NCBI RefSeq assembly: GCF_037039395.1
Contig: NZ_CP146244.1
Span: 620,001-684,000, forward strand
Length of the DNA: 64,000 nt
Direction of reading: 5' to 3'
From: Agrobacterium vitis
GTDB lineage: Bacteria > Pseudomonadota > Alphaproteobacteria > Rhizobiales > Rhizobiaceae
The notes below the pieces were generated by a model. The model worked only from the letters and a program-made list of their open reading frames with translations, was not told the DNA's origin and ran no database searches. The translations under genes were made by a program, and so were the position numbers. Positions 25,640-35,109 of the stretch are shown here, piece after piece (position 1 is the first letter of the stretch; each line of letters begins with the position of its first letter).

Positions 25640-26812
25640 TCAGTCTGTTCGGGCCGCCGCCATTGCCGCCTGCAAATCGCTCCACAGGGCCTCGGTTCCC
25701 TCAAGCCCGACATGGAGACGCACAGACAGCGGATCGACGCCGAAGGCAGCCGCGAAACTCGGCGGGGCTTTCTGGTTGGCCACCACGTCGCCGGGGACGA
25801 CAAGGCTTTCATGGCCACCCCAGCTGACGCCCAGTTTGAACAGTTTCAAATGATCGCAGAAGGTTTGAATACGGATGCCATCCTTGAAGATGAAGGAAAA
25901 CAGCCCGGACGTGCCATGCAGGCCCGGCGGCAAGCCATTGTTCAACGCCGGATGGCAGACTTTTTCAACGATATCGAGCGCCTGCAAGCGATGGGCGATG
26001 TCCAGCGCCGAGGCCTCATGCGCCTTCATGCGGATTGGCAGCGTGCGCAGACCCCGGATCAGCAGCCAGGCATCGAAGGGAGACAGTTTTCCACCGAGAT
26101 AAGGCAGCGTTTCATTGCGGATACGATTGATCAGCGCCTTGGGACCCGCCACCACACCGGCGACAACATCGCTATGGCCACCGAGATATTTCGAGGCCGA
26201 ATGCAGGACGAGATCGACGCCGAGCGATAATGGCTTTTGGAAAACCGGGCTTGCCCAGCTGTTGTCAATCACCGATAGCACGCCGTGCTGCTTGGCAAGG
26301 GTGGCGAGCGCGCCGACATCATGGGCATCCATCACCCAGCTGGTGGGGCTTTCCAGATAGAGAAGCTTTGCGCCCGGAAGCGCCTTTGCCACCGCATCCT
26401 CATCGCGGCCATCGACGTAAGTGACCTCGATGCGCATGCGTTTCAGCATGGTTTCGAAAAACCTGTAGGCATCGGGATAGAGATGGCGAACGGCAACGAC
26501 ACGATCTCCCGGCTCGACAAAGCTCAGGACGGTAGAGGATATCGTCGCCATGCCGCTGGCAAAGGCAAGGGCATCTTCCGCCCCTTCCAGTTTGGCCAGC
26601 ATCTCCTCGAAAATCCGCACGGTGGGGTTTAGCCCGCGTGAATAAACCGGCCGAAGCTTTTCACCGCGATAGGTCGCGACCATCTCGTCATAATCGCTGA
26701 AGGTGAACAGCGAGGTCTGCACAATCGGCGGCACCACCGCATCATAAGCATTGGCCTCATCATGCGCCGTAATCAGCGATGCCTGTTGCAGATAATCGAG
26801 AGCGTCGCTCAT
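25640..26812 (-). CDS. metC: Cystathionine beta-lyase (PLP-dependent trans-sulfuration enzyme)
   Basis: A 390-residue fold-type I PLP enzyme. K208 in SASKYLGGHSD binds PLP, D183 of VIDNSWASP contacts the pyridine nitrogen, and the YSRGLNPT phosphate-binding loop is near 57-64. It splits cystathionine into homocysteine, pyruvate and ammonia, or acts on related sulfur amino acids. It shares a four-base ATGA overlap with the upstream GntR gene, so both are translated together, and the M20 dipeptidase follows 42 bases later. Together with the peptide transporters this suggests use of sulfur amino acids released from peptides. Closely related gamma-lyases cannot be excluded. Confidence 0.85.
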   Translation of the reverse strand: MSDALDYLQQASLITAHDEANAYDAVVPPIVQTSLFTFSDYDEMVATYRGEKLRPVYSRGLNPTVRIFEEMLAKLEGAEDALAFASGMATISSTVLSFVEPGDRVVAVRHLYPDAYRFFETMLKRMRIEVTYVDGRDEDAVAKALPGAKLLYLESPTSWVMDAHDVGALATLAKQHGVLSVIDNSWASPVFQKPLSLGVDLVLHSASKYLGGHSDVVAGVVAGPKALINRIRNETLPYLGGKLSPFDAWLLIRGLRTLPIRMKAHEASALDIAHRLQALDIVEKVCHPALNNGLPPGLHGTSGLFSFIFKDGIRIQTFCDHLKLFKLGVSWGGHESLVVPGDVVANQKAPPSFAAAFGVDPLSVRLHVGLEGTEALWSDLQAAMAAARTD

Positions 26813-27543
26813 TTGGACATTTCCTTGATGTCTTCTTCCACCACGGCAAGAATTTTGAGGGTTTCACGGCGGGCTGCGTCACTATCCTGATCGGCTATCG
26901 CGCTGAACAGGGTGCGATGAAAAGGAAAGGAGCGGCGGGCAAAATCCGGCCTGTCGAAAGGCTTATGCCAGAAGCGCTCGAAGGCTTCGCGCATCTGCTC
27001 CAGAAGCTGTTTGAACAGCGGGTTATGCGTGGCATCGTAGATCGCCACATGGAACGCCAGATCTTCCTTGCCGGACGTGCCCTTGGCAAGATGTACCCGC
27101 TCCATCTCATCGAGCTTTTCCTCGATGATCCGCAGATCCTCCTCCGTTCGGCGCATGGCAGCCAAGGCTCCGGCCTCGACTTCAATGCCGCGTCGCACTT
27201 CCAGCGTTTGCAAAAGAGCGTCGCGTAAATTTACCGTCTCCAGCATCAACGGCATGTGAACCGTCGCAGCACTCACGGGCTGCAAAAGATAGGTTCCGCT
27301 ACCTTTCCGGGTCTCAACCACGCCCAAGGCCTGAAAACGCCCGATCACTTCACGCACTGTTGAACGGCCAACACCGAGCGCGTTCATCAACTCGCGTTCC
27401 GTCGGCAGGCGATCTCCACGCTTGAGACCGGCCTTGTTGATATAGCCGACCATGGCCCCAGTTACCTGCTGGACACGGTCCAGCGGTGGCAGCGCGGCGA
27501 TGTGCTGGGTGTCGTTCAGCGCGTTTCCGGTGCGCATTGTCAT
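26809..27543 (-). CDS. GntR/FadR-family transcriptional regulator
   Basis: A 244-residue regulator. The N-terminal winged helix (GDRLPTERELMNALGVGRSTVREVIGRFQALGVVETRKGSGTYL) is joined to a helical FCD ligand-binding domain (LEVRRGIEVEAGALAA, ATHNPLFKQLL). ATG 27543 follows AGGAAG. An in-frame start at 27588 would place the operator-like sequence inside the gene and was rejected. It is the first gene of the leftward regulator-metC-peptidase unit and diverges from the peptide transporter at 27768, which it may also regulate. Confidence 0.88.
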   Translation of the reverse strand: MTMRTGNALNDTQHIAALPPLDRVQQVTGAMVGYINKAGLKRGDRLPTERELMNALGVGRSTVREVIGRFQALGVVETRKGSGTYLLQPVSAATVHMPLMLETVNLRDALLQTLEVRRGIEVEAGALAAMRRTEEDLRIIEEKLDEMERVHLAKGTSGKEDLAFHVAIYDATHNPLFKQLLEQMREAFERFWHKPFDRPDFARRSFPFHRTLFSAIADQDSDAARRETLKILAVVEEDIKEMSK

Positions 27544-27576
27544 TGAGATTTCTTCCTCCTGCCGACCGCTTGACAA

Positions 27577-27643
27577 TTGGTCTGACATCTTAGCAGTATG
27601 CCGCCCACGAACAATGTCAAGGCGACCAACGAGGCATTTGGTC
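27577..27643. promoter_or_regulatory. TTGGTC operator cluster between GntR regulator and peptide transporter
   Basis: GACCAA (27624-27629) and TTGGTC (27638-27643) form an inverted pair with an eight-base centre. A further TTGGTC (27577-27582) is followed by TGACAT, giving a TGGT-NN-GAC half-palindrome like FadR-type sites. Three copies in 67 bases of a divergent intergenic region beside a FadR-type gene suggest its own operators. Confidence 0.45.
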
Positions 27644-27767
27644 TACTACAAAAACTGAATTTCATCGTCGCGGATACGGTGGAAGAAATGAAAATTACAA
27701 TTTATCCGCACAGATAAAAAATGAGGGTGCCGCAAAGGCGCGAACAAACAAACTGGGGATTAAAGGC

Positions 27768-29387
27768 ATGAAATTTCGTCTATTCGGCGGAGCTGTGGCC
27801 GTGTCGGTTGCTGCTTTGCTCACCAGCCCGGCTGTTGCTTTTGAAGGCAAGAGCCTTGTGGCGCCCGATTGCAACTATGGTGGCAAGATCAAATCCATCG
27901 TGGCGACCGACGAGCATACGGTGACCTTCTCGATGTGCTCGCCCGACCCGGCCTTCAAAGCCAAGGCGGCCTTCGTGCCCTTCGGCATCCAGCCCGCCAA
28001 GCATATCGAAGAGGCTGGTCCGAAGAAGAAGCTGCTCGACAATCCGATCGGCACCGGTCCCTTCAAATTGGAAAGCTGGAATCGCGGCGATTCCATCACC
28101 ATGACCCGCAACGAAAATTACTGGGGCGCCAAACCGGCTTTCGACAAGCTGGTGTTTCGCTGGAACCAGTCCGGCGCGGGTCGCCTGAATGAATTGCGCT
28201 CCGGCACGGTCGATGAAATTAGCAATATCAGCCCTGACGATTTCGACAGCGTCAAAAACGATCCGGACCTGCAATTCCTGCCGCAGGAAAGCCCGAACAT
28301 TCTCTATCTCGGCATGGTCAACACCGCCAAGCCCTTCGAGAATGAGAAGGTGCGCCAGGCGATTGCCATGGGCATCGACCGCCAGCGTATCGTCGATAAC
28401 TTCTATCCGAAGGGCTCGGTCGTCGCCAGCCATTTCACCCCCTGTTCGCTGCCCAATGGCTGCGCCGGCAAGGATTGGTACGGGTTCGATGCCAGCGCCG
28501 CCAAGAAGCTATTGGCCGATGCCGGCTTCCCGAATGGCTTTAAGACCAAGATCTACTACCGCGATGTGTTCCGCGCTTACCTGCCAGAACCGAGCGTCGT
28601 GGCCGTCGAATTCCAGACGCAGCTAAAGAAAAATCTCGGTATCGACGCGGAAGTCGTTCCGATTGAATCGGGCAAATTCATCGACGATACCTCGGCAGGC
28701 CGGATCGATGGGCTCTATTTGCTGGGCTGGGGCGCGGACTATCCGCATGTCACCAACTTCCTCGATTATCACTTCGGCAAGACGTCGAAAATGTTCGGAA
28801 CCACCTTCCCGGAAATTACCGATGGCCTGACCAAGGGCGGGACCATTGCCGATACCAAGCAGGCTGAACCGGTCTATGCCGCTGTCAACGATGCCATTCG
28901 TCAGCATGTGCCGATGGTGCCGATCGTCCATGGTGCCGCTGCCTACGCAGCGCGTGCGACCTTGAAGAATGCCATCGTCCGCCCCTTCGGCTCACCACTG
29001 TTGCAGGATGAGATTCCAGGCAAGGATACGTTGGTCTTCATGCAGAATGCCGAGCCGATCAGCCTCTATTGCGGCGACGAAACGGATGGTGAAACGTTGA
29101 ATGCCTGCACGCCAATCACCGAAACGCTGCTCAACTATGCCAAGGATAGCGGCGATATCCTTCCGGGCCTTGCAAAAAGCTGCGACGCCAATGCCGACTC
29201 CACTGTCTGGGTCTGCCATTTGCAGGAAGGCGTGAAATTTACCGATGGCTCTGCCTTCAATGCCAATGACGTCGTCGTTTCCTGGGCGGCCGGCCTCGAT
29301 GCATCCAATCCGGCCCATGTCGGCAATACCGGTTCCTTCGATTATTTCTCCTCCCTCTGGGGCGGATTGATGAACGCCAAGAAGTAA
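27768..29387 (+). CDS. Peptide-type ABC substrate-binding protein, circularly permuted
   Basis: A 539-residue member of the SBP family 5 (DppA/OppA type) with its segments in the wrong order. After a signal peptide (cleavage near AVA, residue 24) the mature chain opens with what is normally residue 130 onward: KSIVATDEHTVTF, then NPIGTGPFKLESW, NENYWGAKPAFDKLVF and FENEKVRQAIAMGIDR. It then runs to the normal C-terminal region. From about residue 418 it continues with the normal mature N-terminus: KDTLVFMQNAEPISLY, ETLLNYAKD, LPGLAKS, CHLQEGVKFTDGSAFNANDVVVSW and finally GSFDYFSSLWGG. The frame is intact and the total length is normal, so it is a permuted fold rather than a fragment. It starts the first peptide-type operon. 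Confidence 0.85.
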   Translation: MKFRLFGGAVAVSVAALLTSPAVAFEGKSLVAPDCNYGGKIKSIVATDEHTVTFSMCSPDPAFKAKAAFVPFGIQPAKHIEEAGPKKKLLDNPIGTGPFKLESWNRGDSITMTRNENYWGAKPAFDKLVFRWNQSGAGRLNELRSGTVDEISNISPDDFDSVKNDPDLQFLPQESPNILYLGMVNTAKPFENEKVRQAIAMGIDRQRIVDNFYPKGSVVASHFTPCSLPNGCAGKDWYGFDASAAKKLLADAGFPNGFKTKIYYRDVFRAYLPEPSVVAVEFQTQLKKNLGIDAEVVPIESGKFIDDTSAGRIDGLYLLGWGADYPHVTNFLDYHFGKTSKMFGTTFPEITDGLTKGGTIADTKQAEPVYAAVNDAIRQHVPMVPIVHGAAAYAARATLKNAIVRPFGSPLLQDEIPGKDTLVFMQNAEPISLYCGDETDGETLNACTPITETLLNYAKDSGDILPGLAKSCDANADSTVWVCHLQEGVKFTDGSAFNANDVVVSWAAGLDASNPAHVGNTGSFDYFSSLWGGLMNAKK

Positions 29388-29407
29388 TCGTGAGGATTTC
29401 GACGCTT

Positions 29408-29456
29408 CGGGCTAGACGTAAATGTCTGGCCCGTCCTGTCTGACGGGATCGTTTTT
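29408..29456 (+). terminator. Overlapping hairpins with T-run after the binding-protein gene
   Basis: CGGGCTAGAC (29408-29417) pairs with GTCTGGCCCG (29424-29433) with one mismatch. CCCGTC (29430-29435) pairs with GACGGG (29442-29447), which is followed by ATCGTTTTT. The two stems share CCCG and exclude each other. The second stem plus T-run looks like an intrinsic terminator, probably partial, which would favour binding protein over permease. Confidence 0.6.
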
Positions 29457-29468
29457 ATATGCCGTTTA

Positions 29469-29640
29469 CCCCCCTCTGTCCTGCCGGACATCTCCCCCTC
29501 AAGGGGGGGAGATCGAATAGGGTAACCCACCCGCTTCATTGGATATGTAGCAAGTTTCGATGCATGAGATTCCAGCGAGGGGCAAACCCCGCATCGATCT
29601 CCCCCCTTGAGGGGGAGATGGCTGGCAAGCCAGAGGGGGT
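29469..29640. repeat. 172-base palindromic repeat element inside the peptide-transporter operon
   Basis: The left arm (29469-29515) starts CCCCCCTCTGTCC and ends GGGGGGAGATCG. The right arm (29595-29640) is its inverse with compensating changes: the small inner hairpin reads GTCC-TGCC-GGAC on the left and GGCT-TGCC-AGCC on the right. The conserved core is CTCCCCCTCAAGGGGGGAG. About 80 unrelated bases lie between the arms. This is the form of a non-autonomous palindromic element common between rhizobial genes. It codes for nothing. Confidence 0.75.
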
Positions 29641-29719
29641 AATCTTGCTCCATCATCCATTCATTGATGACATCTGACAAACCAAACGGCGCTGTAAAAT
29701 CTGGTAATGAGGACCTGTG

Positions 29720-30799
29720 ATGCTCGGATATGCAGCCAAACGTCTGCTGATTTCCATTCCCGTGATTTTCGGTATCCTGATCGTGACTTTCGCGCTCGCC
29801 CGGCTGATCCCTGGCGATCCCTGCAAGGCCATGCTGGGAGAGAAGGCCACCGCCGAGACCTGCGCCGCCTTCATCACCCGCTACGGCTTCGACAAGCCGC
29901 TGCCGACGCAATTCTTCATTTATATGGGGGATATGCTGCGGGGTGATTTCGGGACATCGGTGCGCTTCTCGCGGCCTGTGACGCAGATCATTATCGAGCG
30001 CCTGCCGATGACCGCCGAGCTTGCCGTCCTGGCGCTGATCACCGCGACCATTATCGGTGTCGGGCTCGGGGTTATTGCCGCCCGTCGCCATAATTCCGCA
30101 GCCGATGTCGGCACCATGATTGTTGCCAATGCCGGCATTTCCATGCCGGTGTTCTGGCTGGGGTTGATGCTGGCTTATCTCTTCGGGGTGATGCTGCGCG
30201 GCACGCCCTTCTGGCTGCCGCCATCCGGACGGCTTTCCGCCGGGGTCAATTCCATTCCCTTTTACGAGGTCTGGCACTGGCAATTGGCGGCGGAGAGCGG
30301 CTGGAGCAAGGTGCTCGAATTCTTCTCCAATTTTTATATTCTGAACGCCTTGATCACCGGCAACTGGACAGTGTTCTGGGATGCCATACGCCATATGATC
30401 TTGCCGGTGATGGCGCTCTCCACCATCCCGATGGCAGTGATTGCCCGCATGACCCGCTCCTCGCTGCTGGATGTGCTGGGGCGTGATTATGTCCGCACCG
30501 CCCGGGCCAAGGGCGTGCCGGAAAAGCGCGTGGTCAGCGAACATGCGCTCGGCAATGCGCTGTTGCCGGTTGTCACCATTCTGGGCTTGCAAATGGGCGC
30601 GCTGCTCAGTGGCGCTGTGTTGACGGAAACCGTTTTTGGCCTGTCCGGCGTGGGGCGCATGCTGGTTGAGGCGATTTTTGCGCGGGACTATCCTGTCGTG
30701 CAGGCCTTCACGGTGATGATTGCCGTGTCCTACGTGGCCATCAACCTTTTGGTGGACCTTTCCTACACCTATCTCGATCCCCGCATTCGCCCACAATAG
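29720..30799 (+). CDS. Peptide-type ABC transporter permease (DppB-like)
   Basis: A 359-residue inner-membrane permease with six helices and the BPD_transp_1 motif near DYVRTARAKGVPEKRVVSEHALGNA. ATG 29720 lies six bases after GAGGA; a GTG at 29717 is adjacent. Compared with DppB it carries a longer periplasmic loop (roughly residues 165-220, LPPSGRLSAGVNSIPFYEVW...), which faces the binding protein. That fits a system whose binding protein is unusual. Confidence 0.92.
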   Translation: MLGYAAKRLLISIPVIFGILIVTFALARLIPGDPCKAMLGEKATAETCAAFITRYGFDKPLPTQFFIYMGDMLRGDFGTSVRFSRPVTQIIIERLPMTAELAVLALITATIIGVGLGVIAARRHNSAADVGTMIVANAGISMPVFWLGLMLAYLFGVMLRGTPFWLPPSGRLSAGVNSIPFYEVWHWQLAAESGWSKVLEFFSNFYILNALITGNWTVFWDAIRHMILPVMALSTIPMAVIARMTRSSLLDVLGRDYVRTARAKGVPEKRVVSEHALGNALLPVVTILGLQMGALLSGAVLTETVFGLSGVGRMLVEAIFARDYPVVQAFTVMIAVSYVAINLLVDLSYTYLDPRIRPQ

Positions 30800-30807
30800 G
30801 ACAGTTC

Positions 30808-31761
30808 ATGACGCGCTTGAATAGTGTATCGGCCAGTGCAGCAGAGGCCATTCTTGAAGATGGCCTGATTGGGGAACCGGTCGCCCAGTGGCGGAGAACC
30901 TGGGGACGGCTGCTCAGGCTGCGCTCCGGGCAGGTTGGGTTGTTCATCATTGGCATGCTGATCCTGATTGCCATTTTCGCACCGGTGCTTGCCCCTTACG
31001 ATCCCGATCAGGTGTTGATCGGTGTCGAGCAGGTCAAACGCCGCGAGCCGCCCTGCGTGCATCTGCTTGGATGTGACGCCAGCCGTCCGCAGCACATCAT
31101 GGGTATCGATGGCAATGCCCGGGATTCCTTTTCGCGTATTCTCTATGGCACGCGCGTCAGTCTGGTCATTGGGCTGACCACCGTCACCTGCGCGCTGTTC
31201 TTTGGCGTGCTGCTGGGGGCGATTGCCGGGTATTTCCGCGGATGGGTGGACAATATCATCATGCGGATCATGGATGTGATCCTCGGCTTTCCGTCACTGC
31301 TGCTGGCCATTGCCATTGTTGCAGTTCTGGGACCGGGCATTCGCAATGCATTGCTGGCCATCTCCATCGTCTCGGTTCCCGCCTATGCCCGCGTCACCCG
31401 CGCCAGTGTGCTCTCGGTGAAAACCTTCGATTTTGTTGCCGCCACGCGGGTGCTGGGTGGCAGCAAATGGCGCATCCTGTTTCGCCGCGTGCTGCCCAAT
31501 GCCATCACGCCGATTGTGGTGCTGGCAACGCTTGGGGTCGCCACCGCCATTCTCGATGCCGCTGGTCTCAGCTTTCTTGGCCTTGGCGCACAGCCGCCGA
31601 CGCCGGAATGGGGGACGATGCTGGGGGCCGCCCGCAACGAGATCTTTTCCGCGCCGCATCTGGTGTTCTTTCCCGGCCTTGCCATCATGCTGACCGTGCT
31701 TGGCTTCAACCTTCTCGGAGACGGGCTGCGTGATGCCCTCGATCCGCGGCTCCATACGTGA
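30808..31761 (+). CDS. Peptide-type ABC transporter permease (DppC-like)
   Basis: A 317-residue permease with an N-terminal cytoplasmic tail, six helices and the ATPase-contact loop [30 protein letters not shown]. The first periplasmic loop is extended ([28 protein letters not shown]) and carries two cysteines that could form a disulfide. It lies eight bases after the DppB-like gene, and the next start follows after seven bases. Confidence 0.92.
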   Translation: MTRLNSVSASAAEAILEDGLIGEPVAQWRRTWGRLLRLRSGQVGLFIIGMLILIAIFAPVLAPYDPDQVLIGVEQVKRREPPCVHLLGCDASRPQHIMGIDGNARDSFSRILYGTRVSLVIGLTTVTCALFFGVLLGAIAGYFRGWVDNIIMRIMDVILGFPSLLLAIAIVAVLGPGIRNALLAISIVSVPAYARVTRASVLSVKTFDFVAATRVLGGSKWRILFRRVLPNAITPIVVLATLGVATAILDAAGLSFLGLGAQPPTPEWGTMLGAARNEIFSAPHLVFFPGLAIMLTVLGFNLLGDGLRDALDPRLHT

Positions 31762-31768
31762 GGACAGC

Positions 31769-32781
31769 ATGACCCGGCCTATTCTGGAGATCCGCGATCT
31801 CACCACCCATTTCCAAACCCGATCCGGCACCGCCCGCGCCGTCGATAAGGTCTCGCTGTCGCTGGAGGCAGGACAAACGCTCTGCGTTGTCGGCGAGAGC
31901 GGCTGCGGCAAATCGATCACCGCGCTGAGCATCATGGGGCTGGTGCCCTATCCCGGCAAAATCATCGGTGGCGAAGTGCTGCTGGATGGGCCCGATCTGC
32001 GCAGCATGTCACCGATGGACCTCAGCAAGGTGCGAGGCAACCGGATTTCGATGATCTTTCAAGACCCGTCTTCCTCGCTCAATCCGGTCCATACCGTGGG
32101 GCGGCAGATTGCCGAAGCCTACCGCCTGCATAAAAACATGGGCAAGCAGGAGGCCGAAGCGGCGGCAATCGCCATGCTGAAAGCCGTCGGTATTCCCGAT
32201 CCTCAACGACGCATGAAGGCCTATCCGCATGAAATGTCCGGTGGCATGGCACAGCGGGTGATGATTGCCATGGCGCTGGCCTGCCAGCCGGAAGTGCTGA
32301 TCGCCGATGAGCCGACCACCGCGCTGGATGTGACCATTCAGGCCCAGATTCTCGACCTTATGCGCGATTTGCAACGTGATTTCGGCACTGCCATCATCCT
32401 CATCACCCATGATCTTGGCGTGGTCGCCGAAATGGCCGACCACGTTGCGGTGATGTATGCGGGCCAGGTGGTGGAGCTTGCCGATGTCCGAACATTGTTC
32501 AAGTCACCCAAGCATCCCTACACGCAAGCCTTGCTGCGCTCGGTGCCGGTGCTGGGGGAATCCCCCGACATGCTCGAGGTCATCGATGGTCGTGTGCCGC
32601 AATTGACCCATCTGCCACAGGGCTGTCTGTTCGCGCCACGCTGCACAGCCCGGCGCGAGGCCAATGAACCGCGCTGTCTGAGCGATGTCCCGGCACTGAC
32701 CGAAATCCACAAGGCCCATCACTGTCGATGCTGGCTGACCGAACCGGCCACACTTGCCGGTGAACAAGAGGTTCAGCCCGC

Positions 32782-32785
<4 letters not shown>
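31769..32785 (+). CDS. Peptide-type ABC transporter ATP-binding protein (DppD-like)
   Basis: A 338-residue ATPase with Walker A GESGCGKS (about 42-49), signature MSGGMAQR and Walker [13 protein letters not shown]. The C-terminal oligopeptide-transporter extension has the cysteine set [12 protein letters not shown]...CLSD, probably binding an iron-sulfur cluster as in DppD/OppD. ATG 31769 has AGGACAG upstream. It overlaps the next ATPase gene by four bases (ATGA). Confidence 0.93.
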
Positions 32786-33756
<971 letters not shown>

Positions 33757-33777
33757 GTTTTACCAAGGAAAAAGACC

Positions 33778-34923
33778 ATGTCCTCACCTCTATCAGCGCC
33801 GAAAATCTCCATGGAAGAGCGGGTTCTCCGGCTGGAGACCCTTCGAAAGACCATGGCGGAAAAGGATATCGGCGCCATGCTGATCGGCTCCACCGAGAGC
33901 CTGCGCTATTTCACCGGGCTGGTCTGGCATGGTAGCGAACGGCTTGTGGGGGCGGTGATTACGGCATCGGATCTCGTTTATGTGGTGCCGGGCTTCGAGC
34001 GCAGCCGGGTGGAGACATTGCCGCATCTTCCCGGCGATATCAGGGTCTGGGAAGAAGATGAAAGCAGCGCCGCCCTTGTCGCGTCCTTCCTGCCACACGG
34101 TGGCACGTTTGCGGTGGACGATTCCGTACCGCTTTTCGTCTACAATGCCCTAAAGCGCGAAATAGTCGCAGATCGGTTGATCGATGGGGGACCGCTGCTG
34201 CGCGGTCAGCGCCTGCGAAAATCCGCCACTGAAATCGCCATCATCCAATATGCGATGAACCTGACCCTGGATGTGCAGCGCAAAGCGCACGCCATGATCC
34301 GCCCCGGCATTGCCGCTTCGGAGGTCGTGCGCTTTATTGATGATGAACACCGACGCCTAGGCGCCAGCAACGGCTCCACCTTCTGCATCGTTTCCTTTGG
34401 CGAGACCACGTCCCTGCCGCATGGGGCCGATGGCGAGCAATATTACCAGCCGGGCGATGTGGTGCTGGTGGATACCGGCTGCCGCATCGATGGCTATAAC
34501 TCCGACATCACCCGTACCTATATGCTGGAGGAGCCAACTGCCGAGTTTGCCCGCATATGGGATATCGAGCGGGCGGCCCAGCAGGCGGTTTTTGATGCCG
34601 CCCGGATTGGCGCCACCTGTGGTAGCCTGGATGATGCCGCCCGCGAGGTGCTTACCCGCCACGGCCTCGGCCCAGATTACCAGCTTCCCGGACTGCCCCA
34701 CCGCGCCGGTCATGGTCTTGGCCTTGAGGGACATGAGGAGCCCTATATCGTGCGAGGCAACACTGTTCGCCTTGAAGCGGGAATGTGCTTTTCCTGCGAG
34801 CCGATGATCGTGCTGCCCGGACAATTCGGCCTGCGTCTGGAAGACATCATTTACATGACCTCGGGTGGGCCGAAATGGTTCACCCAACCCGCCAAGGGGC
34901 CGACGGAGCCTTGCCCGGGATAA
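33778..34923 (+). CDS. M24 metallopeptidase (Xaa-Pro aminopeptidase/dipeptidase type)
   Basis: A 381-residue pita-bread-fold peptidase. The five metal ligands are recognisable: two aspartates in VDTGCRIDGYNSDITRTY, the histidine in HRAGHGLGLEGHE, and glutamates in CEPMIV and LRLEDIIY. The N-terminal creatinase-like domain covers about residues 1-150. It removes an N-terminal residue before proline, or splits Xaa-Pro dipeptides. Co-transcription with the transporter suggests that the imported peptide contains proline or a proline-like imide. The region after it (34924-35049) holds no gene. Confidence 0.9.
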   Translation: MSSPLSAPKISMEERVLRLETLRKTMAEKDIGAMLIGSTESLRYFTGLVWHGSERLVGAVITASDLVYVVPGFERSRVETLPHLPGDIRVWEEDESSAALVASFLPHGGTFAVDDSVPLFVYNALKREIVADRLIDGGPLLRGQRLRKSATEIAIIQYAMNLTLDVQRKAHAMIRPGIAASEVVRFIDDEHRRLGASNGSTFCIVSFGETTSLPHGADGEQYYQPGDVVLVDTGCRIDGYNSDITRTYMLEEPTAEFARIWDIERAAQQAVFDAARIGATCGSLDDAAREVLTRHGLGPDYQLPGLPHRAGHGLGLEGHEEPYIVRGNTVRLEAGMCFSCEPMIVLPGQFGLRLEDIIYMTSGGPKWFTQPAKGPTEPCPG

Positions 34924-35078
34924 AGCTGACATCTGTCTGCATCCGTAAATTGAGTGCATCCTTATCGTGATGCCAGTGCTGGTGATGAGCGCCGGCACAA
35001 AGGCGTTTGCCTAAAATAAAAGCAGCATGAAAAAATATGCAGAGTCGGATTGACTCATCTCTTCGTTCGTCTGAGTAT

Positions 35079-35107
35079 GAACCAATTATCAATTGGTTCG
35101 AACCAAT
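35079..35107. promoter_or_regulatory. Palindromic operator at the GntR gene start
   Basis: GAACCAATT (35079-35087), ATC, AATTGGTTC (35091-35099) is a perfect inverted repeat. A third half-site GAACCAAT follows at 35100-35107, ending two bases before ATG 35110. A TTGACT (35050-35055) lies upstream. The arrangement fits autoregulation by the adjacent GntR protein. Confidence 0.6.
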
Positions 35108-35109
35108 GC

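Larger units (their letters stand above)
29388..29719. other. 332-base spacer between binding protein and permease genes
   Basis: No gene fits here. The stretch holds an attenuator-like pair of overlapping hairpins (29408-29456) directly after the binding-protein stop. A 172-base palindromic repeat element (29469-29640) follows, then a short run to the GAGGA ribosome site of the permease. The operon continues on both sides, so the spacer is transcribed if the permease depends on the upstream promoter. Confidence 0.7.

Noticed and set aside
27768..29387. Truncated or frameshifted binding protein
   Set aside because: All canonical segments are present once, in one frame, with a signal peptide and normal total length; only their order is changed.
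29469..29640. CRISPR-like or insertion-sequence interpretation of the repeated arms
   Set aside because: There are only two inverted arms and no spacers, transposase or target duplication, so a non-autonomous palindromic repeat is the better reading.
29342..30796. A 484-codon minus-strand frame opposite the first DppB-like permease
   Set aside because: It is rich in His, Gln and Asn as the complement of a hydrophobic permease and crosses the palindromic element. It has no recognisable domain.
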